Shown here piece after piece: positions 43,360 to 52,107 of a stretch of 64,000 nucleotides of DNA. Below the pieces are notes generated by a model. It saw only the letters and a list, made by a program, of their open reading frames with translations, was not told where the DNA came from and did no database searches. Numbering within the stretch: the stretch's first letter is position 1; each line of letters begins with the position of its first letter. The stretch is from Bog-950 sp046329535 (GTDB lineage Bacteria; Bacteroidota; Bacteroidia; Chitinophagales; LD1): positions 124,001 to 188,000 of the forward strand of contig JAXLUN010000005.1 in assembly GCA_046329535.1 (NCBI GenBank). Reading direction: 5' to 3'. The translations under genes were made by a program, and so were the position numbers.

Positions 43360-44133
43360 ATGAGTAGTTATTTCCGCTTCAAGAAATACCTGTGCTATCA
43401 ATGGCAGGCCAAGAGTAAATACTACCTGCATTCGCCCTTTGCGTATCAGTTTTATCTGCAGGTGCTTTCCCCCGCTGGCAGTTCATCGCTTGCTCCTGTT
43501 ACCCGCCTCCGAAAGCAGTTAAGCAAGGATAACCACACCCTTCGTATATCCGATTTTGGAACCGGAAATGTAAACTCAAGAACTATCTCTTCTATTGAAA
43601 GGAATGTAGCTGTCCGGAAAAAGTACGGAGCCTTGCTCTATCATTTAGTTCGTTATTTTAAGTCACAGTACATTTTAGAGATAGGTACTTCTATTGGCCT
43701 GAGCTCATCGTATTTAGCGTTGGCTAATCCCGATGCAAAAATCATTTCGCTCGAAGGCGCGGCAGAACTGATTGACATAGCCCGTAAGAATCACGCACAA
43801 CTTCATATTAATAACGTGGAAATTATGCCCGGCAACTTTAATGACACATTAAGTGCTGCCATACAAAAACTACCTCGTTTAGATGTGGTGCTGTTCGATG
43901 GCAATCATACCCGCGAAGCTACGCTCCGGTACTTTCATGAGTGTTTAAAAAACGCGCACGAACATTCGGTATTTATCTTCGATGATATTTACTGGAGTGA
44001 GGACATGAACGAAGCCTGGGAGCAGATTAAAGCGAATGAGAAAATAACCATTACCATTGATGTATATCAGTATGGCATCTGCTTCTTTACAAAAGAAAAA
44101 CTGGCGAAAGAAAATTTTGTATTGCGGTATTAA
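43360..44133 (+). CDS. Class I SAM-dependent methyltransferase
   Basis: 257 residues with a Rossmann methyltransferase core: motif I ILEIGTSIGLSSSYLALANP (about 107-126), acidic residue in IISLEGAAELIDIAR, then VEIMPGNFNDTL and the D-G-N-H motif VVLFDGNHTREATLRYF (about 180-196), HSVFIFDDIYWSEDM. The layout resembles the catechol O-methyltransferase-like family. Substrate unknown. No signal peptide. It directly abuts the convergent membrane-protein gene with no base between the stops. Confidence 0.85.
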   Translation: MSSYFRFKKYLCYQWQAKSKYYLHSPFAYQFYLQVLSPAGSSSLAPVTRLRKQLSKDNHTLRISDFGTGNVNSRTISSIERNVAVRKKYGALLYHLVRYFKSQYILEIGTSIGLSSSYLALANPDAKIISLEGAAELIDIARKNHAQLHINNVEIMPGNFNDTLSAAIQKLPRLDVVLFDGNHTREATLRYFHECLKNAHEHSVFIFDDIYWSEDMNEAWEQIKANEKITITIDVYQYGICFFTKEKLAKENFVLRY

Positions 44134-44595
44134 CTACTCAAACAATCTGCGAACAAAATCAATCAGGTTGATGTCGAACAGATAATAGGGGAGAAACAAT
44201 AATGTAGCCCAGAAGAACATAGACACCAGCATTGATATCATAATCTTCTTCTTATCATGTGTCAGGGCTAAGGCAAACAACACACCTACGGGGATAGATA
44301 AAACAATAGGTGTAAGCACCGCAATGCCGCCTAAACCAAAACGTTGTTTAACCCGAACTAAGAAACGGTTACTCGAAGTAAATCTGCGACCAAAACGATT
44401 CGGGAATTTGCGGATAAAAAACTCCTGTATAAATCCGCCCAGATAAGTGAATGCTACAATGCCGATAATCCCTCCAATAATATTAGCCAGTGAACCTCCC
44501 AATCCTAAATCGGCTGCAATGGCGGTCAAAGTTCCCATGGAGAATTTGACTATAGACCCGAGAAATACAAGAATTGAGGAGACCAGTTTATCCAT
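44134..44595 (-). CDS. Small integral membrane protein, family not recognised
   Basis: 153 residues with about four hydrophobic helices: SSILVFLGSIVKFSMGT, NIIGGIIGIVAFTYLGGF, FGLGGIAVLTPIVLSIPVGVLF and MISMLVSMFFWATLLFLPYY. The stretch KQRFGLGGIAVLTPIVLSIP is reminiscent of small multidrug-export/SNARE-associated membrane proteins, but I cannot assign a family. Basic residues between helices 2 and 3 (RKFPNRFGRRF) suggest a cytoplasmic loop. Nothing in the neighbourhood points to a role. Confidence 0.7.
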   Translation of the reverse strand: MDKLVSSILVFLGSIVKFSMGTLTAIAADLGLGGSLANIIGGIIGIVAFTYLGGFIQEFFIRKFPNRFGRRFTSSNRFLVRVKQRFGLGGIAVLTPIVLSIPVGVLFALALTHDKKKIMISMLVSMFFWATLLFLPYYLFDINLIDFVRRLFE

Positions 44596-44830
44596 TATCT
44601 GCTTCTATAACATGATTGCAAATACAAGTATAACGTATTTGAATGTGAAAAAGATTCAAAACCGAGCCAACACACAAGAATAATTTCATGAAAGCAATCT
44701 TTTATGTTAAAACAGATGAGCCTATCCCTTCCGGAGTTTTGTAATAATTGTGTCATATTTTAGTCTGCCTGCTGCACCATTAGTTTTATCCGTACCAGAA
44801 TGTTTATTTTTAGGAAACAAAATCAAAACC

Positions 44831-45424
44831 ATGAAATTCTTTTTTACCAACTGTATGCTCTCCGTCCTGTTTACGCTCTGTGCAGGTCAGCTGTCGGCAG
44901 CCTCTATGGGGCAAATTGTAGGAAGGGTAATTGAAAAGGAAACCGGACAGCCCGTAGCTTATGCCGAAATAACTTTTGAAAGTAAAATGGATAAAGTCAC
45001 CGTCATGGCGAATGAATACGGGTTCTATTATGCCGACCACCTGCCCACCGGTAAGTATCAGATTCAGCTGCGCTTCAATAACCGCACGTTCACTATTCGC
45101 AACGTTCGGGTGTACGATGGCTATACTTCCGAAATTCCCATTGCCCTCAGCTCCAGCAATGCCTTGCCCCCGCAAGTAGAGTTGGATGCTCCTGAAAATA
45201 TCACCAGCTCGGTAATGACCAACGATGTAAAACTAACCGCCAGCAATAACAACCAGCCACCCGCTCTATCAACGATGATGAGCAACAACCAAAGGTGGAT
45301 ATGCTGAAAGTATAAAATATTTATTAAAGGAAGTAATCAGGTGCGTTTTTTTATTGATGGCTGTCCTGTTATGTCGCCCTCGCGCGACCGTTTCGGTAAC
45401 CAGCAGTTTTTGCCTTTTTCATAA
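44831..45424 (+). pseudogene. Frameshifted CarboxypepD_reg / plug-like protein gene, copy 1
   Basis: From ATG 44831: signal peptide (MKFFFTNCMLSVLFTLCAGQLSAAS) and an intact CarboxypepD_reg domain (IVGRVIEKETGQPVAYAEITF ... NEYGFYYADHLPTGKYQIQL). The first frame stops at 45305-45307, but the protein carries on in another frame: KYKIFIKGSNQVRFFIDGC, then PVMSPSRDRFGNQQFLPFS to a stop at 45422. FIDGCPV is the start of a TonB-plug-like segment usual in this family. At least two small indels near 45290-45315 are needed. Either a decayed gene or sequence errors. A one-mismatch -7 box (TATTTTTA) lies at 44805-44812. Confidence 0.7.
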
Positions 45425-45441
45425 ACACTAAAACCAATCCC

Positions 45442-46148
45442 ATGAAACACCAGAACCATCCACCAGTAAAACGGGCACACTGGCTCTGCTCATCATGGCC
45501 GCTCAACAATTGTTTTGCCCTGGGCGGATATGCGCAGCGGCTGGCCAGCAACTGACCCGATACCCACGAACCGGTCAGTGATGCCACCGTTATTTTCGAG
45601 TGCGAAGGCACGCAAAAAATGTTCTTCACCAACGAGAAAGGCTACTACTTGCCGGCAACATACCGGCTTCGGCTGTATAACATAGCGGTATCTTATATGA
45701 GCACCTCGGTAAAAATAACCGGTGTAAAAGTGATGAACGATGAGGTGCAGGAAATTCCCATTGCTTTCAGCACCACTGTGCAAATGCCCGATATCGTATT
45801 CACCGATTTTCGCAGAAAGATTATTGACCCCTACCATATAGAAGAAACCTATATAGACCGCTCCACTTTTAAACACATGGCCGTTATCAATACCGCCCAG
45901 CTAACCGAAACGCTGGCAGGCGTGGTAAAAATTAATGGCGAAGAATATGTGCATGGTGCCAGAGCCGGAGCTCTCTCATATTATATAGACGGCTGTCTGT
46001 TTGGCACTGCACGATCTCCTCTGCGGACTCGACACCTACCGCAGCATGACCGGTTTTATCCCCCGCCAAATATGGCGACACCACAGGCGGTGTTATTGTG
46101 ATGGAAACCCGAACTACTTTGCCGAGCAATAACTCGCTCTCCATTTAA
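45442..46148 (+). pseudogene. Frameshifted CarboxypepD_reg / plug-like protein gene, copy 2
   Basis: Tandem paralogue of the preceding gene. Pieces in different frames: a signal-peptide-like stretch (KTGTLALLIMAAQQLF) near 45470, TDTHEPVSDATVIFECEGTQ with MFFTNEKGYYLPATYRLRLY near 45570-45690, LAGVVKINGEEYVHGARAGALSYYIDGC to about 46000, and KYGDTTGGVIVMETRT near 46070-46120. The last piece is the classic end of a plug-like domain (AKYGD-x-TGGV). At least three frame changes are needed to join them. A terminator follows at 46157. Confidence 0.7.
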
Positions 46149-46156
46149 ACACACCA

Positions 46157-46182
46157 AGGCCCCGCATATTTCGGGGCTCTTC
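46157..46182 (+). terminator. Terminator after the second plug-like pseudogene
   Basis: Stem GCCCCG (46159-46164) with CGGGGC (46172-46177), loop of 7, followed by a weak T tract (TCTTC). Same type as the one after the TonB receptor at 54694. Confidence 0.55.
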
Positions 46183-46599
46183 GGTAGCGTATACAGCCTT
46201 TACTTCGTGTTTAAAACAAACTGCGCAAAACGAAAACTGTTTAGCCCGGCAGGTTGTTCAACCCTATCGTGCTTCCGGTTTATAGGTTTACATACCGGCC
46301 ACTACCCGACCACTCCCTTCATAAACTCAGGCCAAGCCATTTTTACCGCCCTTTTCCCAACCAAACTGCTCCCGCCAGGTCAAAGGCCTTTCTATTCAGT
46401 CGAAACTATAGTTTGCTTGACCCCATCTTAGCTCTGCTCAATATTTCTCTTATAACGAGGCAATGGAAAAAGGAACTTGTGCAGAAGTAAAAAGGCGGCT
46501 GCTAAAGTCCTATTCAGGAGATTTAGGGGGTATGGTATTCCTACTATAGCCCACTCCTTTCCGGTAAGGCAGAATGTGCATTTCTGAGAAGAAGTTTGA
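46183..46599. other. Stretch without recognisable genes
   Basis: Short frames only (up to 78 codons). One frame near 46440-46550 reads YNEAMEKGTCAEVKRRLLKS before a stop, possibly a remnant of a coding sequence, but I recognise no family. No RNA gene or promoter seen. Confidence 0.4.
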
Positions 46600-47000
46600 A
46601 ACGCCAAGTCGATGGAATAAAACGCTGTTTCGAAGCTTCTAAACTTTAGTTAGATAAGACAAGCCTGTTCGATAACATAAAACTGTTGTTTGATGAAAGA
46701 AAACACTGTCCTTGAAGCTTTAAAACTTTGATTCGATGAAAATAACTTTCTATTTTGATAGAATAAAACAAGCTATCTGAAATATTAAAAACGCTGGTTC
46801 GATGGATAAAAACGCTCGCATCGATTTGGCGAACTAATCGTTTTTTGGCCTGCTCGAACTAAAGATTTTGTGCTTTCGGAACCAAAATTATGTGTTATCG
46901 AACAAGATATTTAAATGTCGAACAAGCGATTTTATTTTTCAAGCTACCGTTTTGTCTTATCGAACAATGTTCTTGTAGTATCGAACTGTGTCGAAGCCGA
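46600..47000. repeat. Roughly 21-bp periodic array with inverted halves
   Basis: AT-rich. Left half: a TCGAT-like core at 46609, 46630, 46651, 46669, 46690, 46712, 46733, 46755, 46777, 46799 and 46821 (steps 18-22), within units like GTTCGATGGATAAAAACGCT. Right half: the reverse form TCGAAC at 46854, 46876, 46898, 46918, 46939, 46960 and 46981 (steps 20-22), within units like TTATCGAACAAGATATT. The right half reads as the reverse complement of the left; for example TTGTTCGATAACA is found in both. No frame stays open through either half. Function unknown; see findings. Confidence 0.7.
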
Positions 47001-47109
47001 AACGGAAGTTTAATTCGTGGAACAAATATTTTTAAATTTCCTAAATCATGTTATAGTTTAGTCAGCCATAACACCTGTTTTACAGTGGTAAAGCAGACCT
47101 AAAAGAAAT

Positions 47110-48036
47110 CAATCAGGACATGCAGGCTCAGGTAGGCAGCGTGCTGTATTTTTTCCAAACACTTATCCGGATTTTACCGCTACGATTGCCGTGTTCGATG
47201 CGGCTTATCTGGCAGATTTCACCGAGGCCTGCATGACCTGGGCCGTTATGGTCTGGGCACCGACCCCGAAAAACGTGGCGCCTGAAGACCGTCTGCTGAC
47301 GGCTGGATAGTCAGGAACTCTGGCCCGGCGCTGCGCTACGCCGATGGCAATGACGGCGCCGGTGGCGCTTTTCCTGGGTAACGGTGGAGGCGCTGAAAGA
47401 GCTGGCGAGGGCGTTTACTCCAGGCCGCGCGTGCGGCTGTGCCATGCAGTTTATGAAATGCTGGCCGCCGGCGTGGCCCTGAAGTATAAGGCCGAGCCGA
47501 TAGCCTCAAACTGGGACCCAGCCGCTTATTGAGCGAAATTGGCACGCCGGCTCAGGAACTTCGCACCGATAACAACCGCGCAGCGGAAGCAGGAAAAGAA
47601 GGAAAGCGCCGACACCGAAACGCGCGATTGAGGCGCTAAACTGCTGGAGGCACTTTCTGGAAGCAGGTGGCCGAGCTGCCCGCGTAATTTACCGAACAAT
47701 GAGTCGCTGCGCGCAGAGTTTCGGCTGCTGCACCGGCATCAACCCAAGGTGAAGGCGCTGGCTTTCGTGGTTGGCGGCTACAGACAGGCGCACTAATTCT
47801 GCCTCAGCTGCTGAAAGTGCAAAGTATACTGTTACCGCCCTGACCAACCGAGAAGCCGTGAAATCTGGACGAAGTATACAGGCAGGCCGACATGGAGAAA
47901 ATCCGGTTCGTAGAAAATTTTAATCCGCAGCGTGTGAGGTGGTGCCTTTACCGCCCGGGTGCCTGCCGCCAAGTTTCTGGTGCCGCAAAATACCCCGCAA
48001 AACTGGCGCGCCTGTTGCTGACCAAGGAGGTTCGCA
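47110..48036 (+). pseudogene. GC-rich decayed coding region of unknown function
   Basis: Much richer in GC than its surroundings (38 of 60 bases in 47341-47400). Plus-strand fragments in shifting frames look like one protein: NQDMQAQVGSVLYFFQ, PDFTATIAVFDAAYLADFTEA, ALRYADGNDGAGGAF, VEALKELARAFTPGRA, KRAIEALN, GRAARVIYR, NNESLRAEFRLLHRHQPKVK and, near the end, MEKIRFVENFNPQRV. From memory these resemble a roughly 200-residue hypothetical family of Bacteroidetes with an IEALN ... ARVIY ... LRAEFRL pattern; no function known. Six or more indels would be needed to restore one frame. Confidence 0.5.
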
Positions 48037-48039
48037 CAT

Positions 48040-48069
48040 AAAAAAGCCACCTCTGCAAGAGATGGCTTT
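48040..48069 (-). terminator. Terminator of the first T9SS pseudogene
   Basis: Stem of 12 bp with one wobble (AAAGCCAYCTCT arms), loop of 3, and six T on the minus strand; it lies 20 bases after the pseudogene stop. Confidence 0.7.
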
Positions 48070-48088
48070 CAATAGCTTATAAACCGAG

Positions 48089-48929
48089 TTATTCGGTAAT
48101 AGAAAAGCGGTTGGTAACAACACGTGCTCCATCGGTTAATTGCAGCAGGTAAACACCGGCAGGTAAATCCGTTTCGTCAACAGTGGTATATTTACACCAG
48201 CTGTAGCTTCCAGTCTTTTATAGCCACCACTTTGCCGTAGCATCGGAATACGGATAGTATAAACAGCTGTTTTTTCATGTCGCGAAAGCGTTCCGCGCTG
48301 TTGTCTATCGGGTTAGAGTCAGCTTCACCGAAGAGAAATCGGCAGCCATGTCATCAATACCTACGTTACAGTTTACGGCAGTCAGGTTACGGTACCCGCC
48401 GAAATACCGGCAGTAACGCAAAGTTAGCCCTGCGGGGCGTTTACACGAATCAATAATTTAATTCCGGTTTGGTCAACCAAACTGGCAGGAATAGGAAGCC
48501 CGCTTTGTTGTTGATCCAGGCCTTTTAAAGCTAAGGCCAAGCTTATATTGTCCGGCAGGGTTGTAGGTGGTTCCGGTAATACTGATACAGCCGTCTTCGT
48601 TAGCGGCATAGGTTTTACTAGCCTTGTTTTCACCGACCAGCACAAACCGCATGGCAGGTTATCAATAGAGGTAATTTGAATACTATTTACCGACTGTTGA
48701 CCCTGGAAGTTAAACTGGTCAAACATGCTGAATTGAATAGCATGGCTGTAAGGTGCACTTTGCTCAGCACATGGAGTAGACGATGCCGCTTCAAAACCAC
48801 CTTCGTTGCCGGACCTCCGGTTGGGTTACAGGCACTTAAATGTTACCGCTTGAGCATGCCTGAGAAAAAGGTGTCTGTGCTGAATAATAATGTAGAGAAT
48901 AGGGTTAATGTAAAGATTACTTTTTTCAT
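48089..48929 (-). pseudogene. Frameshifted T9SS type A cargo gene (paralogue of the next gene)
   Basis: Signal peptide from ATG 48929 (KKVIFTLTLFSTLLFSTDTFF), then fragments VNSIQITSIDNLPCGLCW, DQTGIKLLIRVNAPQG and, in another frame near the end, DLPAGVYLLQLTDGARVV plus TNRFSITE to the TAA at 48089-48091, the end of a type A sorting domain. SIQITSIDNLPCGLCW parallels SLRIDSINNLPSGLCW of the neighbouring protein, so the two are tandem paralogues. Several indels break the frame. It ends at its own terminator. Confidence 0.75.
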
Positions 48930-48980
48930 GTTTAAGTTTTAGGTTTAATAATCACAAATGTTTCTTGTTAATAAAATAAA

Positions 48981-49007
48981 AAAGTCTCCCAAACATGGGA
49001 AGACTTT
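48981..49007 (-). terminator. Terminator of the second T9SS gene
   Basis: AAAGTCTCCC (48981-48990) pairs with GGGAAGACTTT (48997-49007) with a one-base bulge; the minus strand continues into TTTTTATTTTATT. Confidence 0.65.
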
Positions 49008-49032
49008 CCTTGTTAAAGTTTTCAACAAAGAA

Positions 49033-49916
49033 TTATTCAGAATAACTATTCGTTTAAAAACAATTACGTTTTTGCCGGTGCTCAAAAGAGTAGAAGTAAA
49101 CACCTGCAGGCAGGTCTTCTCTGCTAATAGTAGAAGTGTTATCTCCTAATTTAACATTCAACTCATTGGCGTGCACAACACTGCCTAACATGTTGGTGAT
49201 TCTTTCGGTCATAATACCGGTAACATCGCTGGTAAAGCTAACTACCGCCTTATTGTTGAATGGATTTGGAACCACACTCAGAGAAGAAATTGTATTGGCA
49301 ACATCCACACCTGCCTACAATTAGCTGTAGCACTGTAACCTGCCGGTTTAGCAAAGAAAGTAGCCTGAGATGTATCTAAAGCAACTTCAGCATCACCACT
49401 GTTAATTACACGAACGTAGTATTTCAATCCTACCTGGTCAGCATCGTAAGGAACTTCAAAGCCTAAGCCAACATCAGCTTTAACTTTAATTTTTAAACGA
49501 TAAACGCCCGGATCTGCACAGGTTGTTCCGTTAATCTTAATGCAGCCATCTTCCTGATTGCTGTAAAGATTAAGTTCATCCTTTTGGCTTGTGTTTGGAT
49601 TGTCTGCTTTGTCTGTAGCCCAACAAAGACCAGATGGTAAGTTATTGATACTGTCAATACGTAACGATACGATAGTCAATAGATTTCCAAAAGCTCTGAT
49701 GGTGTCAAAGTTTTTGAATTGTATAGGTGAAGTATAAGAATAACCGTTTACAGCAGATGGCAAACTATCGGTAGATGGTTGTAATCCGGGTTTAGTTAAT
49801 AAACCAGATGGCGAACACTGGCTTTGTCCTGAAGGGTTACTTGCCCCGCAGTATTGTGCATTTGCATTGAAGCAAAGAGCACTAAACGTCAAGAGAGTAA
49901 AAATTACTTTTTTCAT
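49033..49916 (-). pseudogene. T9SS type A cargo gene split by frameshifts
   Basis: Signal peptide MKKVIFTLLTFSALCFNANAQ from 49916. The first frame runs to about 49300 (ending ... GYSATANC then off-frame residues to a stop at 49278). A second frame picks up the sorting domain (VDVANTISSLSVVPNPFNNKA ... EDLPAGVYFYSF). Near the 3' end another indel is implied: GKNVIVFKRIVI is read in a third frame, and one inserted base would give the usual ending VITE with stop at 49033-49035. Two or three single-base changes would restore about 290 residues, so recent damage or sequencing error is likely. The -7 box at 49950 is intact. Confidence 0.75.
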
Positions 49917-49949
49917 GAGCTTGTTTTAGTTTTTAGTTTAGTAATACGA

Positions 49950-49957
49950 CAAATTTA
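49950..49957 (-). promoter_or_regulatory. -7 box of the split T9SS gene
   Basis: TAAATTTG on the minus strand, exact TAnnTTTG, about 34 bases before the ATG at 49916. Confidence 0.55.
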
Positions 49958-50006
49958 AGTAATGAATCCATTTTATGCGAATACTTATTCACAATTTTTT
50001 ATAACG

Positions 50007-50034
50007 AAGTGGTTGTTTTATTGAACAACCACTT
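50007..50034 (-). terminator. Hairpin overlapping the 3' end of the PKD T9SS gene
   Basis: AAGTGGTTGTT (50007-50017) pairs exactly with AACAACCACTT (50024-50034); the 6-base loop holds the TAA stop (50018-50020). No good U tract follows on the minus strand, so it may be an mRNA 3'-end stabiliser rather than a terminator. Confidence 0.5.
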
Positions 50035-51904
50035 TTGTATTTAATCGTCCTTTAGTTGTTTCAATAGTAACAAAGTAAACGCCTTTGCTCAGGCTGCTTA
50101 AATCCATTTCCTCGTTAAAGTCGCCCGAGAAGTTATCCAGTTTTCTTTCAGATATAACCTGCCCTACCGTGTTTTGAACATGAATGGTAATGCTTTGTGT
50201 TTCATCTGAAGCAAACTTCAGGTTAAACTTACCTGTGTTCGGGTTCGGATAAACGCTGAGTCCGTTAACTGAATTATCGGTTAAGTCATTAATTCCTGAA
50301 ATGATTTCTTTAGGCTGAGATACGGAGCGGCAGAAAGGGAATGAAGCATTATATAATTCAGCCTGATAGTCTCCATTACCCAGGAAAGGTAAAAACTTAC
50401 CATTTTGACCTACCACCAGATTACCATTGTAATACCAGTCAACGGCAAAACCTGAAGAAGGGAATGGAGATACAAATGCAGAAGTTCCGTTAAACAACAC
50501 CGAAATATTGGGTGATGGTGCCTGGCCTACTGCAAATGCAGCGTTGGCTGAAGTTTCGGTACATCCCGTTTCTGCATTGGTGATTTTAACCTTATAGTTT
50601 CCGGCCTGTTTAACATAGAAAGATGCATCCGGGATCAAAATTTCGGTAGTGTCGTTGAAATACCAAGTATACAGATATCCGGTTAACGGTGGTATAGCTG
50701 TAATAAGTGTAGAGTCGCCATTGCAAATACTATCGTTGGCAAATACAACTTCAGGCACTGGAGGGTGCGGGAAAACAATGATATCAATAGTTTCGGGAAC
50801 GCTGGAAGTTGCAACCGTATCGAAAGTTACTGAGATGTTAGAATTACCTTGCAGAGAAGCTACCTGATTAGGAACACTAGGAGTAATAGAATGCGTACTC
50901 AACAAATCGCTGGGTGAAATGGTGGGGGCAATACTTTCATCCAGATCCCAAACTTCTATTTCTACTGGGTTAGCACAGTTATTATAAGGTATTACCAAAT
51001 TCAGATTATTGAAAGTGGTTGTTTTAGTATCGCTGGCAGCACCGCTTTTATTGTCGAAACCAAGTGCATTGATTTTGATAAATGGATCAGGATTTTGAAC
51101 GGTTGTTAACTCCTCAACATCACCAGACCATCCGCCTTTACATTCTACATAAACACTCTTAATACGGTATGTATAGTAGGTAGTAATAAGGGTCAAAGGG
51201 AAAGTGTCAGGTGTATTGTAATTGATGCTTCCCGGATTTTTTACCTTACTGGTGGTTCCGTTTCCAAAACTCCAGTCGTAAGAGATAAGATTGGAGCAAT
51301 ATGGGTTATCAAGATTAGCGCTCAGATTAACTGATACTGAGTCACAAGCTTTGGTTACGCAAGATCCGCCACCCAACGAGAAAGTTCCGGGGCAAGCTGA
51401 GGTGCCCGGAAAAATGGTAAAGGTATCGCGGTAAGATTGAGCCTGGTCATCTAAACTAACCGAACCAATGGGAGTTCCGTTAGCGGTAACATCAGCTAAC
51501 AGGTTAACAATTAAAATATAAGTGCCCGGTGCAATGGGGGTTCCGCAAAAATGAGCACAACCTAAACTATCGCCTCCGGCTACATCGTAGCCTCCGTTTT
51601 GGCTAAGAGTATAAGTCATTCCCGGAGGAAGTCCCTGCACGCCCACTACGTCAATTCTTCTCAGGTTGACATCACTGCACTGGCAGAGTGCTAAAGTGGC
51701 AGGGTCAGTCAACTTCTTAGGCATATAGAAAGAGATAATCTCATCATAAGGTTTTCCGGCTGTATCATCATGCATGGTGTTGCAAAGACCGCCAGTTGGT
51801 TTGGTAATGGAACAATCAACAGGAGTACACTGTGTGCACTGCGCATCGGTCTGCTTGAACCAAATGATAAGTGATAAAAACAGAAACAGGGTAAATTTTT
51901 TCAT
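50018..51904 (-). CDS. Secreted PKD-domain protein with T9SS type A sorting domain
   Basis: 628 residues. Signal peptide MKKFTLFLFLSLIIWFKQTDAQ; a Cys-rich N-terminal part (CTQCTPVDCSITKPTGGLC), where GLPPGMTYTLSQNGGYD and the following lines resemble the N-terminal domains of the two T9SS genes downstream; a PKD-like domain (ISYDWSFGNGTTSKVKNPG); an Ig-like domain (AIPPLTGYLYTWYFND); and a type A sorting domain (LSVYPNPNTGKFNLKF ... SLSKGVYFVTIETTKG). This is the intact member of a three-gene T9SS cargo cluster. Role unknown, probably at the cell surface. Confidence 0.9.
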   Translation of the reverse strand: MKKFTLFLFLSLIIWFKQTDAQCTQCTPVDCSITKPTGGLCNTMHDDTAGKPYDEIISFYMPKKLTDPATLALCQCSDVNLRRIDVVGVQGLPPGMTYTLSQNGGYDVAGGDSLGCAHFCGTPIAPGTYILIVNLLADVTANGTPIGSVSLDDQAQSYRDTFTIFPGTSACPGTFSLGGGSCVTKACDSVSVNLSANLDNPYCSNLISYDWSFGNGTTSKVKNPGSINYNTPDTFPLTLITTYYTYRIKSVYVECKGGWSGDVEELTTVQNPDPFIKINALGFDNKSGAASDTKTTTFNNLNLVIPYNNCANPVEIEVWDLDESIAPTISPSDLLSTHSITPSVPNQVASLQGNSNISVTFDTVATSSVPETIDIIVFPHPPVPEVVFANDSICNGDSTLITAIPPLTGYLYTWYFNDTTEILIPDASFYVKQAGNYKVKITNAETGCTETSANAAFAVGQAPSPNISVLFNGTSAFVSPFPSSGFAVDWYYNGNLVVGQNGKFLPFLGNGDYQAELYNASFPFCRSVSQPKEIISGINDLTDNSVNGLSVYPNPNTGKFNLKFASDETQSITIHVQNTVGQVISERKLDNFSGDFNEEMDLSSLSKGVYFVTIETTKGRLNTKVVVQ

Positions 51905-51927
51905 TGAGCTTTTTATTTTTTGTGTTT

Positions 51928-51935
51928 CAAATATA
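51928..51935 (-). promoter_or_regulatory. -7 box of the PKD T9SS gene
   Basis: TATATTTG on the minus strand, exact match, about 24 bases before the ATG at 51904. Confidence 0.6.
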
Positions 51936-52055
51936 TAGAAGTAAAATTAACCAGCATGGTTGTGACACAGGTATGTGTTGATAAACCTTATGACAATTCT
52001 GTGACAATTCAAGTAAAGCATCTTATTTCATGTGTATCACCTGATGAAAGTGGGG

Positions 52056-52085
52056 TTGTGCGTTATGACTAAAAAAGTATTTTTG
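52056..52085 (+). promoter_or_regulatory. Promoter of the TonB receptor gene (-33 and -7)
   Basis: TTG at 52056-52058 and TATTTTTG at 52078-52085, 19 bases apart, the spacing expected for Bacteroidetes -33/-7 promoters. The ATG is at 52108. Confidence 0.7.
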
Positions 52086-52107
52086 TTCAAAATCAAAAAA
52101 TAAAAGC

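Noticed and set aside
45369..45876. Minus-strand ORFs over the second plug-like pseudogene
   Set aside because: The plus strand carries recognisable CarboxypepD_reg and plug-like fragments; the minus frames have none.
46890..47102. 70-codon plus-strand ORF
   Set aside because: It lies mostly inside the right half of the second array and has no recognisable sequence.
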